Shown in pieces: positions 35,901-46,930 of a DNA stretch of 64,000 nt. Source of the stretch: Mycteria americana (Eukaryota > Chordata > Aves > Ciconiiformes > Ciconiidae). Under the pieces are notes generated by a model. That model saw only the letters and a program-made list of their open reading frames with translations. It was not told the origin of the DNA and did not search any database. The stretch is from assembly GCF_035582795.1 (NCBI RefSeq), contig NC_134368.1, positions 10,128,501 to 10,192,500 on the forward strand, read 5' to 3'. Every line of letters starts with the position of its first letter. The stretch's first letter is position 1. The translations under genes were made by a program, and so were the position numbers.

Positions 35901-36808
35901 AGTGTTTAATTTCAGGAGAGTGCCAGGCTACAGCTCGTACCTTGTTATGTGCTTAGGCTGCCCTGGATGCACGCAGCTAAGGTGAGGCTCGCCAGGTAAC
36001 TGCTCTGAGCAGTTTTGCCCCTTGCCAAGGAACTCCGTAAAATGCAAATTGTTCTAATAGGGCCGATGGGTTCATACTCCAAAAAGCAGGGCGGCCACAG
36101 GGCCCGGCAGCCCCCGACGCCCAGCTGCGGGTGGGCTGCAGCGAGAAGGGAGCAGGGCAGCAGCTCACCCAAGGAGCTGCCACGTGGCCAGACTTGCCCG
36201 GGAAGGTGCGTGATCTGAAGTGCAACACACGTTTTGCAGATCACGCATAGCAAAAATATTAACTGCAAGAACGCAAGGGTTTTTTTTGATAGCTGAGCAG
36301 TACAAAAGGATAAGTAGAACAAGGAGAAAAGCAGATAGAGGCATGATTACAAACATGTTCAGGCATTTTTATATATGCTCTTTCTCTTATGAAGACCCAG
36401 TTACCAAAACACCCCAAGGAAGTGAACATACTGGGGCATCCTGTTCCTTGGGGTTCAAGATAAAGCCATGAAGAGGCCCCTGCAAATCCTCAATATGCAG
36501 AGTAACAGGGCTCTATTTTTTCCTCCTTTTTTTTTTTTTCTTGTAAAAGCAAGTTTTTATATTTACCATACTCGGCCCATTTCCAACACTGCCTGTCTTT
36601 CAACACTTATTTCCTTTCCTGCCTTCCCCCCCTTGCCCTGCCCTTCTGCAGCACCCCGAGACGGGGAAGCCCAGTGCTTTCACAAGCCCGTTACGGCTTT
36701 ACCCTCCTCGGTGCTCAGCCAGCAAAGAGAAATGCCGCTTCAGGAGGACTTACCTGTTAAACACACCGTGGTTAAGCTCCAAAGCAGAGGAGAGGGCCAG
36801 GCACTCAT
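20804..36808 (-). CDS. Unrecognised type I membrane protein: mucin-like stalk plus Cys-rich repeats (9 exons, 475 aa)
   Basis: Exons, 5' to 3' on the - strand, are 36754-36808, 32426-33007, 30959-31094, 28604-28683, 26745-26808, 24763-24851, 23818-23930, 23190-23346 and 20804-20955. They sum to 1,428 nt, 475 residues plus TAG. Every intron is GT-AG and every phase joins. Visible parts: signal peptide (about 1-23); Ser/Thr/Pro-rich mucin-like stalk (25-190) with four 16-residue repeats at 26-89; a Cys-rich ectodomain (193-411) with 32 Cys in CLPCPPGHY-type modules resembling GCC2/GCC3 (ephrin-receptor-like) or TNFR repeats; sequons at N192, N197, N272 and N306; one transmembrane helix (about 415-436) stopped by RRR; a 39-residue tail. 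It is predicted to sit at the cell surface, probably heavily O-glycosylated. I do not recognise an orthologue by name. Ligand and function are unknown. Confidence 0.85.
23190..23346 (-). CDS. Mucin/Cys-rich gene exon 8: last Cys module and start of the transmembrane helix
   Basis: Phase 0 to 1, donor GTAAGC. It encodes [19 protein letters not shown] and GDSCQLTP, then the first half of the helix ([11 protein letters not shown]). The hydrophobic run continues into exon 9, which strongly supports this join. Confidence 0.87.
23818..23930 (-). CDS. Mucin/Cys-rich gene exon 7: Cys-rich module
   Basis: Phase 1 to 0. The acceptor is TGTTTTAG and the donor GTGAGT. It encodes [19 protein letters not shown], then [12 protein letters not shown], with five Cys. 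The CxxCPxxxYC ending is the usual GCC-type close. Confidence 0.86.
24763..24851 (-). CDS. Mucin/Cys-rich gene exon 6: Cys-rich module
   Basis: Phase 2 to 1. The acceptor is CCCTCCCCAG and the donor GTGACT. It encodes [20 protein letters not shown], then ECSPCLP, with five Cys and one sequon formed across the splice (NTT). Confidence 0.86.
25690..26588 (+). mobile_element. CR1 LINE, 3' part with decayed ORF2
   Basis: About 0.9 kb in sense orientation. Translated pieces match the CR1 reverse-transcriptase C-terminal end ([40 protein letters not shown]) in shifting frames with stops. It closes with ACAATTCTGTGATTCTGT, the CR1 tail. It is a dead copy inside an intron of the - strand gene. Confidence 0.95.
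26745..26808 (-). CDS. Mucin/Cys-rich gene exon 5: Cys-rich module
   Basis: Phase 1 to 2. The acceptor is TTTTTCAG and the donor GTAAGA. It encodes [20 protein letters not shown] plus C, with three Cys. At 64 bp it is the shortest internal exon. Confidence 0.85.
28604..28683 (-). CDS. Mucin/Cys-rich gene exon 4: Cys-rich module
   Basis: Phase 2 to 1. The acceptor is CTTCTCCAG and the donor GTAGGC. It encodes [18 protein letters not shown], then ACRACGK, with four Cys and one sequon (NES). It has the same CxxCPxGxY pattern as exon 3. Confidence 0.87.
29490..30190. promoter_or_regulatory. CpG-rich block, possible CpG island
   Basis: CpG dinucleotides are dense here compared with the rest of the window (for example CCGCGGCCGGG, CCCGCCGCCCC). 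It lies in the intron between exons 3 and 4 of the mucin/Cys-rich gene. It could be an internal promoter or enhancer. Long open frames on both strands fit high G+C and are not called as genes. Confidence 0.4.
30959..31094 (-). CDS. Mucin/Cys-rich gene exon 3: Cys-rich modules
   Basis: Phase 1 to 2, donor GTAAGT. It encodes [11 protein letters not shown], then [19 protein letters not shown] and LPCPQGSYT, with eight Cys. The [12 protein letters not shown] core closely resembles the GCC2/GCC3 repeat found in ephrin receptors and SCUBE proteins. Confidence 0.87.
32426..33007 (-). CDS. Mucin/Cys-rich gene exon 2: Ser/Thr/Pro stalk
   Basis: 194 codons, phase 1 to 1. The acceptor is TTCTTCTCTTAG and the donor GTGAGT. 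It encodes four tandem copies of a 16-residue unit (first copy [16 protein letters not shown]), then more Ser/Thr/Ala/Pro-rich sequence. Its end, [19 protein letters not shown], starts the Cys-rich part. Many Ser and Thr residues suggest dense O-glycosylation. Confidence 0.88.
32796..32987 (-). repeat. 48-bp coding minisatellite, four copies
   Basis: Four 48-bp units encode [16 protein letters not shown], the same again, then versions with QVPIA and, in the last, TPTQ and TPAPP. The repeat makes open frames on several strands and frames, which are not genes. Copy number is likely to vary between individuals. Confidence 0.95.
36754..36808 (-). CDS. Mucin/Cys-rich gene exon 1: signal peptide
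   Basis: The ATG is at 36806-36808 (A at -3). The exon reads [18 protein letters not shown] and ends in phase 1 at a perfect GTAAGT donor. With exon 2 it continues [10 protein letters not shown], giving a hydrophobic core and a small-residue cleavage site near LG-Q. I chose it because exon 2 has a good acceptor and needs a phase-1 partner upstream. Confidence 0.75.
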
Positions 36809-38870
36809 TTTTCCCTGAGGAGTAACACAGCTTGTCAAAAGGCAAGATCAGCAGCTAATCTACACCCAGCTGTTTATTCTCCTCCGGTTTTGTGCCCAAT
36901 ATTGTCACCTGACTCTGATCATGCGGCTCAGTCAAGTCAACCTCCCCCCAGCAAAGGGGGGGTTTCTATTCGGAGACTGCAACAGGTCTTAAGATGTTAC
37001 TGGCTTTCTCAAAGAGTAGCGCAAACTAAATACTGAGCAGAAGAGCAAATCTAAGCCTCTTCTCGTGCTGTGCAGAAATAACGCAAGAGAAGCATCCTGG
37101 AGGAAGCGATGGGCTCGTAGAGAGGAACGGGCAGAGCCGCGCAGAGGCCCTGTGCCTGGCTGCTGGCCAGCCCCCCGTGACCTCGTCAAGTGAAAGGATT
37201 TCATTTTTTTTAGACACCCAGGATTTCCTGCAAGAAGAAAAATAACCCCAGAAGAGTCCACAGTTCCCAGCTCCCATTTTAACTGAGACCAACCATGCTG
37301 TAAACAAAATTCACCCTTTGGTGAGTGTAGAGCTTTCCTGGTCAGTGTTTAGCTACCCCCTTATTGCCCCCAAGGTGTCAAACTTGATGCATCGAGTTGT
37401 TGTGATCAGGATCAAATGCAACAATCCTGATTATGATGATTTTGAGGTGAAGGCATCAAGTTTAGCAAGGCCCCATCCCATTTTCCATGTGTTATCTGGT
37501 GGCTATCCTGCTTGCTGTTCGCACCCCGAGGACAGGTCCTCCTGCCTGTGCCCATGCTGCCCAAGGACACAGATGTCCCCGTGGTTTCCTCACCTTGCAG
37601 CCCTGCTTTGAAAAATCCCCCCCCCGTTTCCCTCTGCCCCCATCGGTCAGTAATCAGCATTGCCAAGCCTCCACTGTGATAGAAGATTTTCTTTTGCATA
37701 CAGCTGAACGCTGCATCTCACATGTCACAGCTTCCCCCAAATTCAGGGAACAGCTGGCTACTCATGTAGGATCATGGATGCTCTGCACGCAGAGCCCCTC
37801 CAGCCACACGTTCAATGGGCAGATCAGGCACTGCCATGCGCTGCCCATGTCTTCTGTGCTCCAGGATCCTCCCCAGGGCTCGACACGACGGGCCAACAGG
37901 TAGCGTGCTCTAACCCAAACCCTCAAGCTTCCCTCACAGTGGCCCAGGGAGGGTCAGTTTGACATCACACGTAGCGCCCTGACAGCACCCTGCTGCGCGT
38001 GTGGCTGCTCCCCGACATTGCACAGCCACCGCCTGGGCCAGGAGGTTGCGCAAGGGAAGTTTCTCACGCAACCCCTGCCTGCGCAGCCCCGCGGTGCTTC
38101 CTGCACGAGCTGTGCAGAGGCACAGCCCCTGCTACGGGAGATGCAAACACCCGCCAGTCCTGCCCAAGGACCTTCTCTGGTACCCACAGCTCTGCCAGGG
38201 ACACTCTTGTCCTCCTGTCTCCAGGAGCAACAGTCTGTTGATGCCAACATGCCTCATGGTAGCTGCAGGGAGGCAGTGTGGCCTCCTCAACTCCGGTATC
38301 ACCAGTTTGGGTGGGTATAGGTCAGTCAGTGGCCGGCTGGCTTCCCACTGTCAAATACAACCTTAACCTGAATTGCTTACTGCTAGCAGTAAGTAAAATA
38401 CCAGACTTAAGGACGCAGCCCCAACAGAGACGCTGCCCAACTGCACAGGATAAGGCACGGATGGAGGTCTGCCCTTTCCCTGCAGGTGAGCAAGCTCTCG
38501 ACATGACATTTCTCACCTTGGCTTTATAGGTTTTACAAGTCTCTGCACAAGATGTTTGATCTCAGTCTGTGTAAATAACAAACGACCTGGTCCACCCAGA
38601 CCTGCATGGGGCCATTCGTTCGGGAGCCCAGCCAGTGGGCTGAGGATCTGCAGCGGTGGACAGCTGCTGCTTAGGATGCAGGATGAAGCAGCCCTGTGCA
38701 CTCATAAAACACTGCAGCAACTACCCAGTGAGATTTATTCTGTTAGAGGAGCTGGTGGCAGATCAGTCCCCTCCATACCACGAACTGCACCCCTTGTTTG
38801 TGGGGAGCCTTCCCTACACCCCAGGTCCCAGGAGCAGGTCACACATTCCCTGAGCAGCTACAGCAGACAT

Positions 38871-38890
38871 ACACACACACACACACACAC
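38871..38890. repeat. (AC)10 microsatellite
   Basis: A pure AC dinucleotide run in the intergenic stretch. Confidence 0.95.
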
Positions 38891-40643
38891 AGAGGAAAAG
38901 CACTTAAGACTTGGATGTTGACACTCACCACTGTGACAGTACTTCCACTTGCGAGTTTCAGCCTGACACATGGAAGAGAATGGGAAATGGCATCTTAAAC
39001 CCCTTCCTGCGCCCTCAAAGCCCCCTTTCTTGGAGGAGGTACCAGAGCCCAGCTGGGAGGTGAGGCAGGCTGCTTTCCTCTCAAAAACTTTAGCAACTGA
39101 GCAAGTTGGAAATACTCTTCCAACAGGAAAAGTCTGATGCTACTTCAGGGCAGATTAGATTAAAAAACTCCTGACCTGCCCTGGCTCGTCTCTGTTGAGA
39201 TTAAATGCTTTTGCCAGTTGGTTCACAGGCAATAAAAAACAGTGTCATGGCTGATCAAAACCAATGTCCTAGGCTGGCACGGGGCCCTCTTCTTGTCAGT
39301 TTGGTTGCTCTTCCATGGGTGGCAAACCTTGTGTCCCCAAATAAACCAGACACTGCCCTCTGCCCTGGGGGCTCTCAGAGCTTGGCTGGCTCCTTACAGG
39401 GCAGAGGCAGCAGTGGAGAGGTTTCTCCCAAGAACATGGCATCCTGCTCAAACACGCCAGCAGTTTGTGCCAACCCTAGCCTGGAGAGGACAGCTGTTGC
39501 TCAAGGCTGCCTGGAACCACATCTCCATACAAACCGGGCAAGTAAAGGAAGTGCCCTTAGAGATTTCATCTGCTGAGGGCAGACTTGGATTTCTGAGCTA
39601 CCCACGCATTACGAACCTGAGGGCCAGCCCAGGACCATGCATCAATTGGCTGCGAGTCACCTGGGTGTTAGACACCCAAGTGACCTGTCTGTTTACAGGA
39701 GCAGCTATTTATTTATTAAGAAACACTGAGCAGGAAGAGTCTCTCAAGCACCAGTCCTCTTCGCAGTGTCAAGCATGAGCTGCCACCACCCCAGCTTTTG
39801 TTAATTGGGATGCGACAGTAAGCGCTGTGGGGGTGAAAATCTCCAGGTGAGGTCCCACCTACAGTGAGGACATTGAAAAGGAGAGGAATGCATGAGCTGA
39901 GAGTGGACGGACATCAGCCTGAAAATGGTAACCGTCACTGGGTGAACCTCTAAGGTCAAAAAGTCCCTATTAACTGCCAGCAGAGCAGAGTAGAAAGATC
40001 ACTTTATTCTTGTATCCTTAGGCTCTTCCCATAATGATCCACCACTCTGGGATGTCACTGCTAGGGTCCTAGGCTTAACAGACACTTCTTCCAGTGCCAA
40101 ATGGCTGTCATGCTCCAAGCTAAGCAAGCTACTGCAAAGCTATCTTTTTCCCCACTATGCTGAGGGAAATGGTGGTCCTTGGTGTACTGCATCCAGCTGT
40201 TTGACAAGACTACGGTCCTTGAGCAGCAGGTTCCTGATTTGCACCCGATTGCTGAGCTAGCACGTCGGGGGCTGGGCTGCAGCTGGGCTGCATCTATTGC
40301 CTGGGAAAGAGCAAGGTATTCAGACAAACCGCAAGCTGGCTTCTCACTGGTACTTCTCTTGGAAAACAACTTTTCCCCAAGCAATGCAGCTTGCATGTCA
40401 TACCACAGCCTGGCTGCATATAGAGGAGGTACCAGCCAGCAGGTACCACTTCCTCCTTCGCAGACAAAAAAGTACTGAAGCATTCTTGACACCCATGGGA
40501 TGCACTACCCCAGGGGCTGGGCAGCAGTGGGGAATCCAGAACCCCCTTTCACATGCAAGGTTCTTCCAAGTCCCTGGTGTATAAAGTGACTCTCATAAAA
40601 CGGCACAGGAGCTCAGAGCATAGGAACACAGGTCAACCACCAG

Positions 40644-40705
40644 TCACAGAATCAGAGAATCGTATAGGTTGGAAAAGACCTTTAAGATCATCGAGTCCAA
40701 CTTGC
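40644..40705 (-). mobile_element. Short CR1 LINE remnant (3' end)
   Basis: It reads TCACAGAATCAGAGAATCG, then GGTTGGAAAAGACCTTTAAG and ATCATCGAGTCCAAC. This is the reverse complement of a CR1 3' end. It is only about 60 bp long and strongly truncated. Confidence 0.88.
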
Positions 40706-41817
40706 AGTCAACAGTCTGCAAGTCAGCAATGTAAATTCAGCTCATCCTCTGAAGGCTCTTCAGTAGCTTTCCTGCAAAACCATTATGGGCATATGCAGTG
40801 GATGGGCCTCCCAATCAGGAGGACCTTTGCTACAGAATTATGACCAGATTCCTCAAACAGTTCTAGGTAGATCTTGAACTCAAGGAGCAGGAAGGAGGCC
40901 ACCAGGAGTTTCCTTCACTTCAAGGTAAGGAGAGAAGTTCTGCCATAGTGCTGCTCATGAACAATACTGAAACCAGCCTTGTGCCCAAGAGGAAGGCCAA
41001 GACGCTTCTACACAGGTAAGAAAGAAAAAAGCAAGCCAAAGCCATCAGCACTCCTGAAGGAATGCACACATTTTTGTGCTCTGAACAGACATTAAAACCT
41101 GTACCTGACCAAATGGCCACATGATGGCACCACAGCTTTGGGGAGCGAGGACACATCACTACGCTTCCAAGTCAAGACTAAAACCCTCTTAACCAAAAAA
41201 GTAGTGTTGCTCTTCTCAAGCTGCACCAGCAGAAGCCTCCATCATCGGTGTCGTGTAGATGGAGTAATGGAACCCACAAAACGGAGCTGAAGGAATTTAA
41301 GTAATAAAGAGAGTTATTACAGTCACTTTGAAACAAATAACTCAAAACTCTTTTTAAAAATGTGCTTTTTCTGGGCTTGGATTTAGAAGTAATAATAATA
41401 ATAATAGATAGCCAGAGGAAAGGTGTGGTACTGCAGCAGAGACCTGATGGTTTATCCAACCAAACACATGATATGTAAACTGAATCCAGAAGTTTTCTCC
41501 CAAGCAGTACTGAACATTTAATTCTTAATTAGTCCCCATAAGTTAAAAAGAGGGTCTTAAAACGTGAAGAACTCCAAAAGGGACCAGTGCGTCTTGGATG
41601 TAGTCAGTGTTAAGGATGCAGGTCAAACCCATCTAGTGCTCTAGGCAAGAGAAAAATGATAGAAATTGGGCAGCTGCCTTAGAGCAGAACACACAAGAAA
41701 AGCACGATCTAATGAAATAAAGGTAAAAGGGAGTAAGTGTGGTTATCTGAAATGCAAGTCTCTAGGATCAGATGCAGCTGAGACAACAAGCATTGCCAAG
41801 TGAGGAAGGTCACTCAC

Positions 41818-42354
41818 CAGCAACTGGAGGCTCTCTAACACATTGCCCATATTCTTGTAGGTCCTGCAGGGATTTAAACCCCTGAACATCCAAAGGGAAG
41901 ATGTCGGGTTTTCGAGCAGCAGCTCCCAGGGCATGCCTACAACCTGCCTCCTCCATGAAAAACCAGCATGTATAAAAGGATGGGGCCTTCCTACAGTGCT
42001 CCAGCTCTACTGGATTCAAACCATGATCCAGAAAAAAGGACTCTCTAGAAGGGGAGATGCATTTGTCAATACACAGCTCAAAGAGCCTTAAGGTAAGGTG
42101 CCTTGCATTTTCCTTCAAGTCATTGCTCATATACACACACTCATTCTGTGGGCAGCTTTCAGCCATCAAAAAAAAAAGGCACAGAGAACTGCTCTGGCAA
42201 TGCTTCTCACCTGGACAGCTCAGGTATGATGGGTCACCTAGCATGTCTACAACTCCAACTATTATCTCCCCTGGCCTCAAACTTGAATGCTGAAAGGGTA
42301 GCTGGTGGTCTGTAAGAGTAAACCAGAATACTTCGGGGAGAGTATTGCACAGCG
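41818..42354 (-). other. Unexplained 537-bp open segment with splice-like ends (candidate exon)
   Basis: An open - strand frame of about 179 codons runs from an acceptor-like site (pyrimidine-rich TTCTGTTTTCTGTGTCTTCC, then AACAG) to a consensus donor (CTG then GTGAGT). Its phase is 1 to 1. The translation has 12 Cys but no domain I recognise. It could be an exon of an unannotated transcript, or a chance frame, since one this long is not very improbable in 64 kb. Confidence 0.22.
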
Positions 42355-42604
42355 CTGTTATTATGGAAGACACAGAAAACAGAATCTGTTTATAACTCAG
42401 TGGGACAGCTTTTAATGGACATCACCCAGCTCTTCGCAGAAAAGAGACTGAAATGTTTTCCAGACTGAAATGTTTCCCGGAAGAGCTACGTTCTGCCCAG
42501 AGGACAAGAAAGACATTTAAAATCCAGTGCCGGTGGTGTTGCTTCTGCTGTCAGCATCTGTAGCATTTGGGGGAAGGAAGGAGGAAACAAGGTGATCTTC
42601 CATT

Positions 42605-42648
42605 TAGGTACAACTTGGGTACCATGTAGGCACAATGTGGGTACCATC
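42605..42648. repeat. 22-bp tandem repeat, two copies plus a partial third
   Basis: TAGGTACAACTTGGGTACCATG and its near copy (TAGGCACAATGTGGGTACCA and two more bases) are followed by TAGGCAACAACT. It is a minor intergenic repeat. Confidence 0.8.
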
Positions 42649-45600
42649 TAGGCAACAACTCTGGATCAATGCAGAGTGTGACCGCAAAATTTTAGCACAA
42701 GCAAGATCAGTCATGAGAGCTTGTGTCTCCAACTCTTCCACATGAAGAAACAGCCAATAATAATTTTTACTGAAAGACAAAGAGGAAAAAGAAGAGAGAC
42801 TGTGGACTTTAATGACACCAAATGATGGATCAGATGCCAGAACTAAACTTACATGCTACTGAGGGTTTGAATTAACCACTCTTAGAGAAATTGATTGTTT
42901 TCTGTTGTTCGTGAAATTTCTACCAGGAAGGAGTATTTTAATACCAAATGCTACTCAGGAACCATGTTCTGAGAGCCAGATGCAAGAATCTTCCCAAGTT
43001 CCTCAGGAGAAGGTCTGGTACCATGCAAGCGTCTTGAAACACAGCAGGTTCTAAAACATTACCTCATCTGCTTTAGAACAATCACTTTTTTGCTTCTTGC
43101 CTTATTTTTCTTTTCCTGCTCTCAGGAGAACCTGTACATGCACACCTGCATGCACAGGGGTGGGGAGAAGAGTGAAGTCTGAGATGTTTTAGGTTCTGTC
43201 TGAAGGCATTAGGAATACAGGCCAGGTTTAAGACAGTATCTGACACTAGTTTGTCCGGGTCTTAAAGAGGTCAATGTTTGGTCAATCATCAGTCATGAGA
43301 GTTAGTATTAGAACAGCATCCTAAACATTAAAAACACCCTACATGCTTGTACCAGCTAAGCCTGTCCAACATGTCTAGTGACACAGGTATCGCTAAAAAT
43401 AGATGGGTCTTCTGATTCTGCACAGGCCATTCTCAGAAGACAGGCAAACTGTCACATACATTTTGTATGAACAGGTATCAGTGAGTCACTCACGTGGGCA
43501 CCAGGAAATCTCTTTGACAGAGCAAGTACCCTACAAAATAACAAACAAAATGTGCATTTCAACCTATTCTCAAAGCTCTGTCCCAAGTGTTACACCAGAG
43601 CAATTGACCCGGAACAGAATTCCCTTCCTGGCTACCTGATAAGGTCGATCTAACACAGAAAAGAAAAACCTCAAACTATGCCTGGCACTGCACCAGCACA
43701 GGCAAGTGTAACAGAGCCATGTCACACAGCCACGCATAAGAAAATTGGAATGAGGCCAGCCACACACGTTCATGTAACTCAACATTGTAAGATAAGCCTT
43801 CATGTTTATCACAGGATAAACTAGACCACAGAAATGGTATCTCTGAGCATGACAAGTTTCTGTGAAAAAAACCAACAAAAAAGCAAAACAAACAAGAACA
43901 CCCCCCCACCAACCCCAAACCAAAACACACCCACCTTCCACAGCACTCTAAAATTGAGAGAAGCCACCATTGCTGTAATTCAGCTAAAGGCAGTGTTAAA
44001 AAGAAAACAAAACCCAAAAAAAAACAGAGTTCATTCCACACTTTCATACCATGTGGGCCATCCACAGAACCTGTGCATGGCATACTTTCCTCATACCATC
44101 AGGTCTAGGCTGTGGCTAGAGTGCTTCAGCATATGCACACCCACACGTTGTGGAGACACATCACCCAAGGTTAATCAGCTTTCAGCAAATCCACCCAGAA
44201 AGTAAGAGCAGGTATTTTGGTAACACCTCCTACTCACAAATATCCTAACCAGCAAAACTAGCATATGTCAACTTTGGAATGTCAACTTTGGAATGCATCT
44301 ACAGAAGCAATGTGACATCTAAAATGGATACACATCATGATGCAGTTTGGCTGTTTGGTCTCAAGCTAGGGGTACTCATCACCAATTCAACTGTAAGTAC
44401 AATATGCAACTCAATTATTAAAAAGAGTATCAGCCCATTTCCTTAGAAAATCTAAATTTTTATTATACATACTGTATTACACTGAAAATACGTACCCAAA
44501 GACAGAATATTTTGAATTTACAACTGTACAAAAAAACAATAGAAAACATACGGGCTATGCTATAGATGTAACATTTTACAAAATGACAGTTCTTGTTAAA
44601 GGCACCAGATTCCCAGAGGGCTCTGGCTTAACATTTTTTTAGTCTTTTTTTCCAGTCAGATCTTACTATGAAAGTGTGATTCACTCTTAAACTGTATAAT
44701 GTCAAAGTCTCAAGCTTCTTTCATCTAGACAAGTGGTCTGCACTTTGACACAACTTAGTGAGAGAACTGACCAATTTCACACAGAGGTGTCAAGCAACTA
44801 CCAAAGGCTCCTCCCCATTGCATCCAACACCCTATGGTATTTAACTCAAAGATTAAATGGCAAAGCTACCAGTGAAAATCAAGTTAATCCACAAAATACT
44901 GGCCCAACACAAGAGTGTTAACCGTACTAAGCCTAGACTGTTTTGTATGGAGATAACTACAGAGCACTAGAGTAGGAAAAAATGTTCTGTCTAAAAGGAA
45001 GATGGAATCTATGATCAGAACTCTTGCTCAGCATCCTCCTTGGGCTCACCTTCTTCATTACACTCATTTCACTCCTTCTGGTCCTCATGGCACTCATGAA
45101 AGGAAATGGAGCCTAGAGAAACCCAGCACTTTGCTGTAAGGCAAGTTGTTAAAGAAGCCTGGGTATGCATGTATGTGTTCTTTCTCCCCTAAGAATAAAA
45201 AGTTTGGACAGGACAGGGAAAAACACAAGCCACTTTCATTGCTTCTTTCTCCAGTAGTCCACACCCTAAAAATCAATAAGCTAATTCATATCATGCCTAG
45301 GCTTGCACAGACAGGTGCTTCTTTACAAGCAAGGGCAAGAGAAGCTGGGACATCCTGCCTTGCTGAGGTGCAGTAATGCACTTCGCAAGTTTGGGCTTGC
45401 TAATTCCAAAAATGTCATGCTTGGATAAAGGGAAAGAGGAAAGGACACAAACAAAGCTTTAAGAAACCTCTGAACTACTACTCCCATCAATTTGTCAGTG
45501 AATCTGCAAGTCATTCCAGAGTCAACAAATGTTTTTGTTTAATCTTACAGCACACATTGAGCCTCACTGAATGGAATCCAGCTAACATTCAAATGACTGA

Positions 45601-46930
45601 ATATTCAAGACAAAAAATATTAAGTTCCAGGGCCAGATTTTGTTCCGTATGCAACAATTCCATTATATTGGAATTTAAATGTTGATGTTGCCCTTTCTGA
45701 ATTGTCTGGCATTATCCCTACTTTCAGGCCACTGGTTCAATGATTTCATTCTCTGAACCAAAGAACTCCATGTAGTTTTACTTCTTACTGTATCATTTTA
45801 ACAACAATGCAAAAACTTCCCTTTCTGTAGGCATTTAAAAAAAAACTTTCTAGATTCACAGATCAAGTTGAAGTAATGCTCTGGTATTAAGGGTCATAAA
45901 GTCACTTTAAAAATAAATTATTTTTGCAGTGTTAAATTGTCTCATCCTAATGACTTAACGGAATTAAAAATATACTATGTTTCTATTTAAAATTTCAATT
46001 TATTGCATATGACTGACTTGAGACAAACAGGCCTGGAGGCCAACTTTGTCGTGCAGAAAATACAAATAGGTAGCAGCATGGTTAAGCTTCCTACACACTA
46101 CTGCACTCAAGTGACTCCACTGCATTCTAGAAGGGCTTCTTGAAGAGAAGAGGGATGGCTGTCTCCATCCCAACAGCACAGGTCTGAAATGCAGACTTCT
46201 GTGGACTAAGAAAGTTTAGCAAGGGACCCCCAATAATCTCAAGTAAGCCAAAAGAGCCATCACACAGCAGCCCCTGATCACTACTGAGTTGCAGAGTCTT
46301 GCATCAACAATTTAAAATGACAGCACATGCCCCCCAAGTCAGCCAATTTTCTAAAAGTTCTTTCTTAAAAACTCTATTTGGTACTTGCAGCTTATCTAGC
46401 AAGCAGGAACAGTTAAGACAGAAGTATCACACATGTTTACAGAAAACTGGTCATCACAAGAAAACTTTAAAAATCCAAATGCAGACAAGAAAAGGAATGT
46501 CACTTTTCTTTAAACCTTTCTTTTAAAAGATGGAACACTTTCATATTCTATTGTTAGCCCTTACTCTTTAACATACTATAATCAAATAAGTTATAACCAT
46601 GAAAACGCATTTCTACTGAACTCATTCTAAAAACTAAAATCCACTACTCATCCTCACTTGTCAGGCTGTTTTTTAGCTGTTTAAAGAAAAATTGCAATCA
46701 GAATCACAATCTACATTGCTTCTGAAATGGGATAATTATGTGGAGGAGAGCCCCCAGTGTGACAGTTATATGCAAGTAACTTTCACACTAATACATGCAC
46801 AACACTCCGTAATGGTAGCAGGTACCATCAAATAACTTGCCCACTACAGGAGCTAGAACATTCTGTATATTTGCTTAAAGTTAAGAAATCTATACTTTTG
46901 GTCACATCTTAACACACTGTAGAATACAGA

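Larger units (their letters stand above)
20956..36753 (-). other. Introns of the mucin/Cys-rich gene (8)
   Basis: Introns are 33008-36753, 31095-32425, 28684-30958, 26809-28603, 24852-26744, 23931-24762, 23347-23817 and 20956-23189. The 24852-26744 intron carries a 0.9-kb CR1 in the opposite orientation. The 28684-30958 intron carries a CpG-rich block. Small tandem repeats occur at 21272-21307 (GATCCCACCGAAGG twice) and, in the intron before exon 3, near 32074-32111 (CAGATAGTTGGAAGCTG twice). I found no other convincing exon, though skipped Cys modules could hide here. Confidence 0.75.

Noticed and set aside
39242-39778. 178-codon open frame on the + strand with a hydrophobic start
   Set aside because: No recognisable domain and no supporting splice structure. 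G+C-rich intergenic sequence gives such frames by chance.
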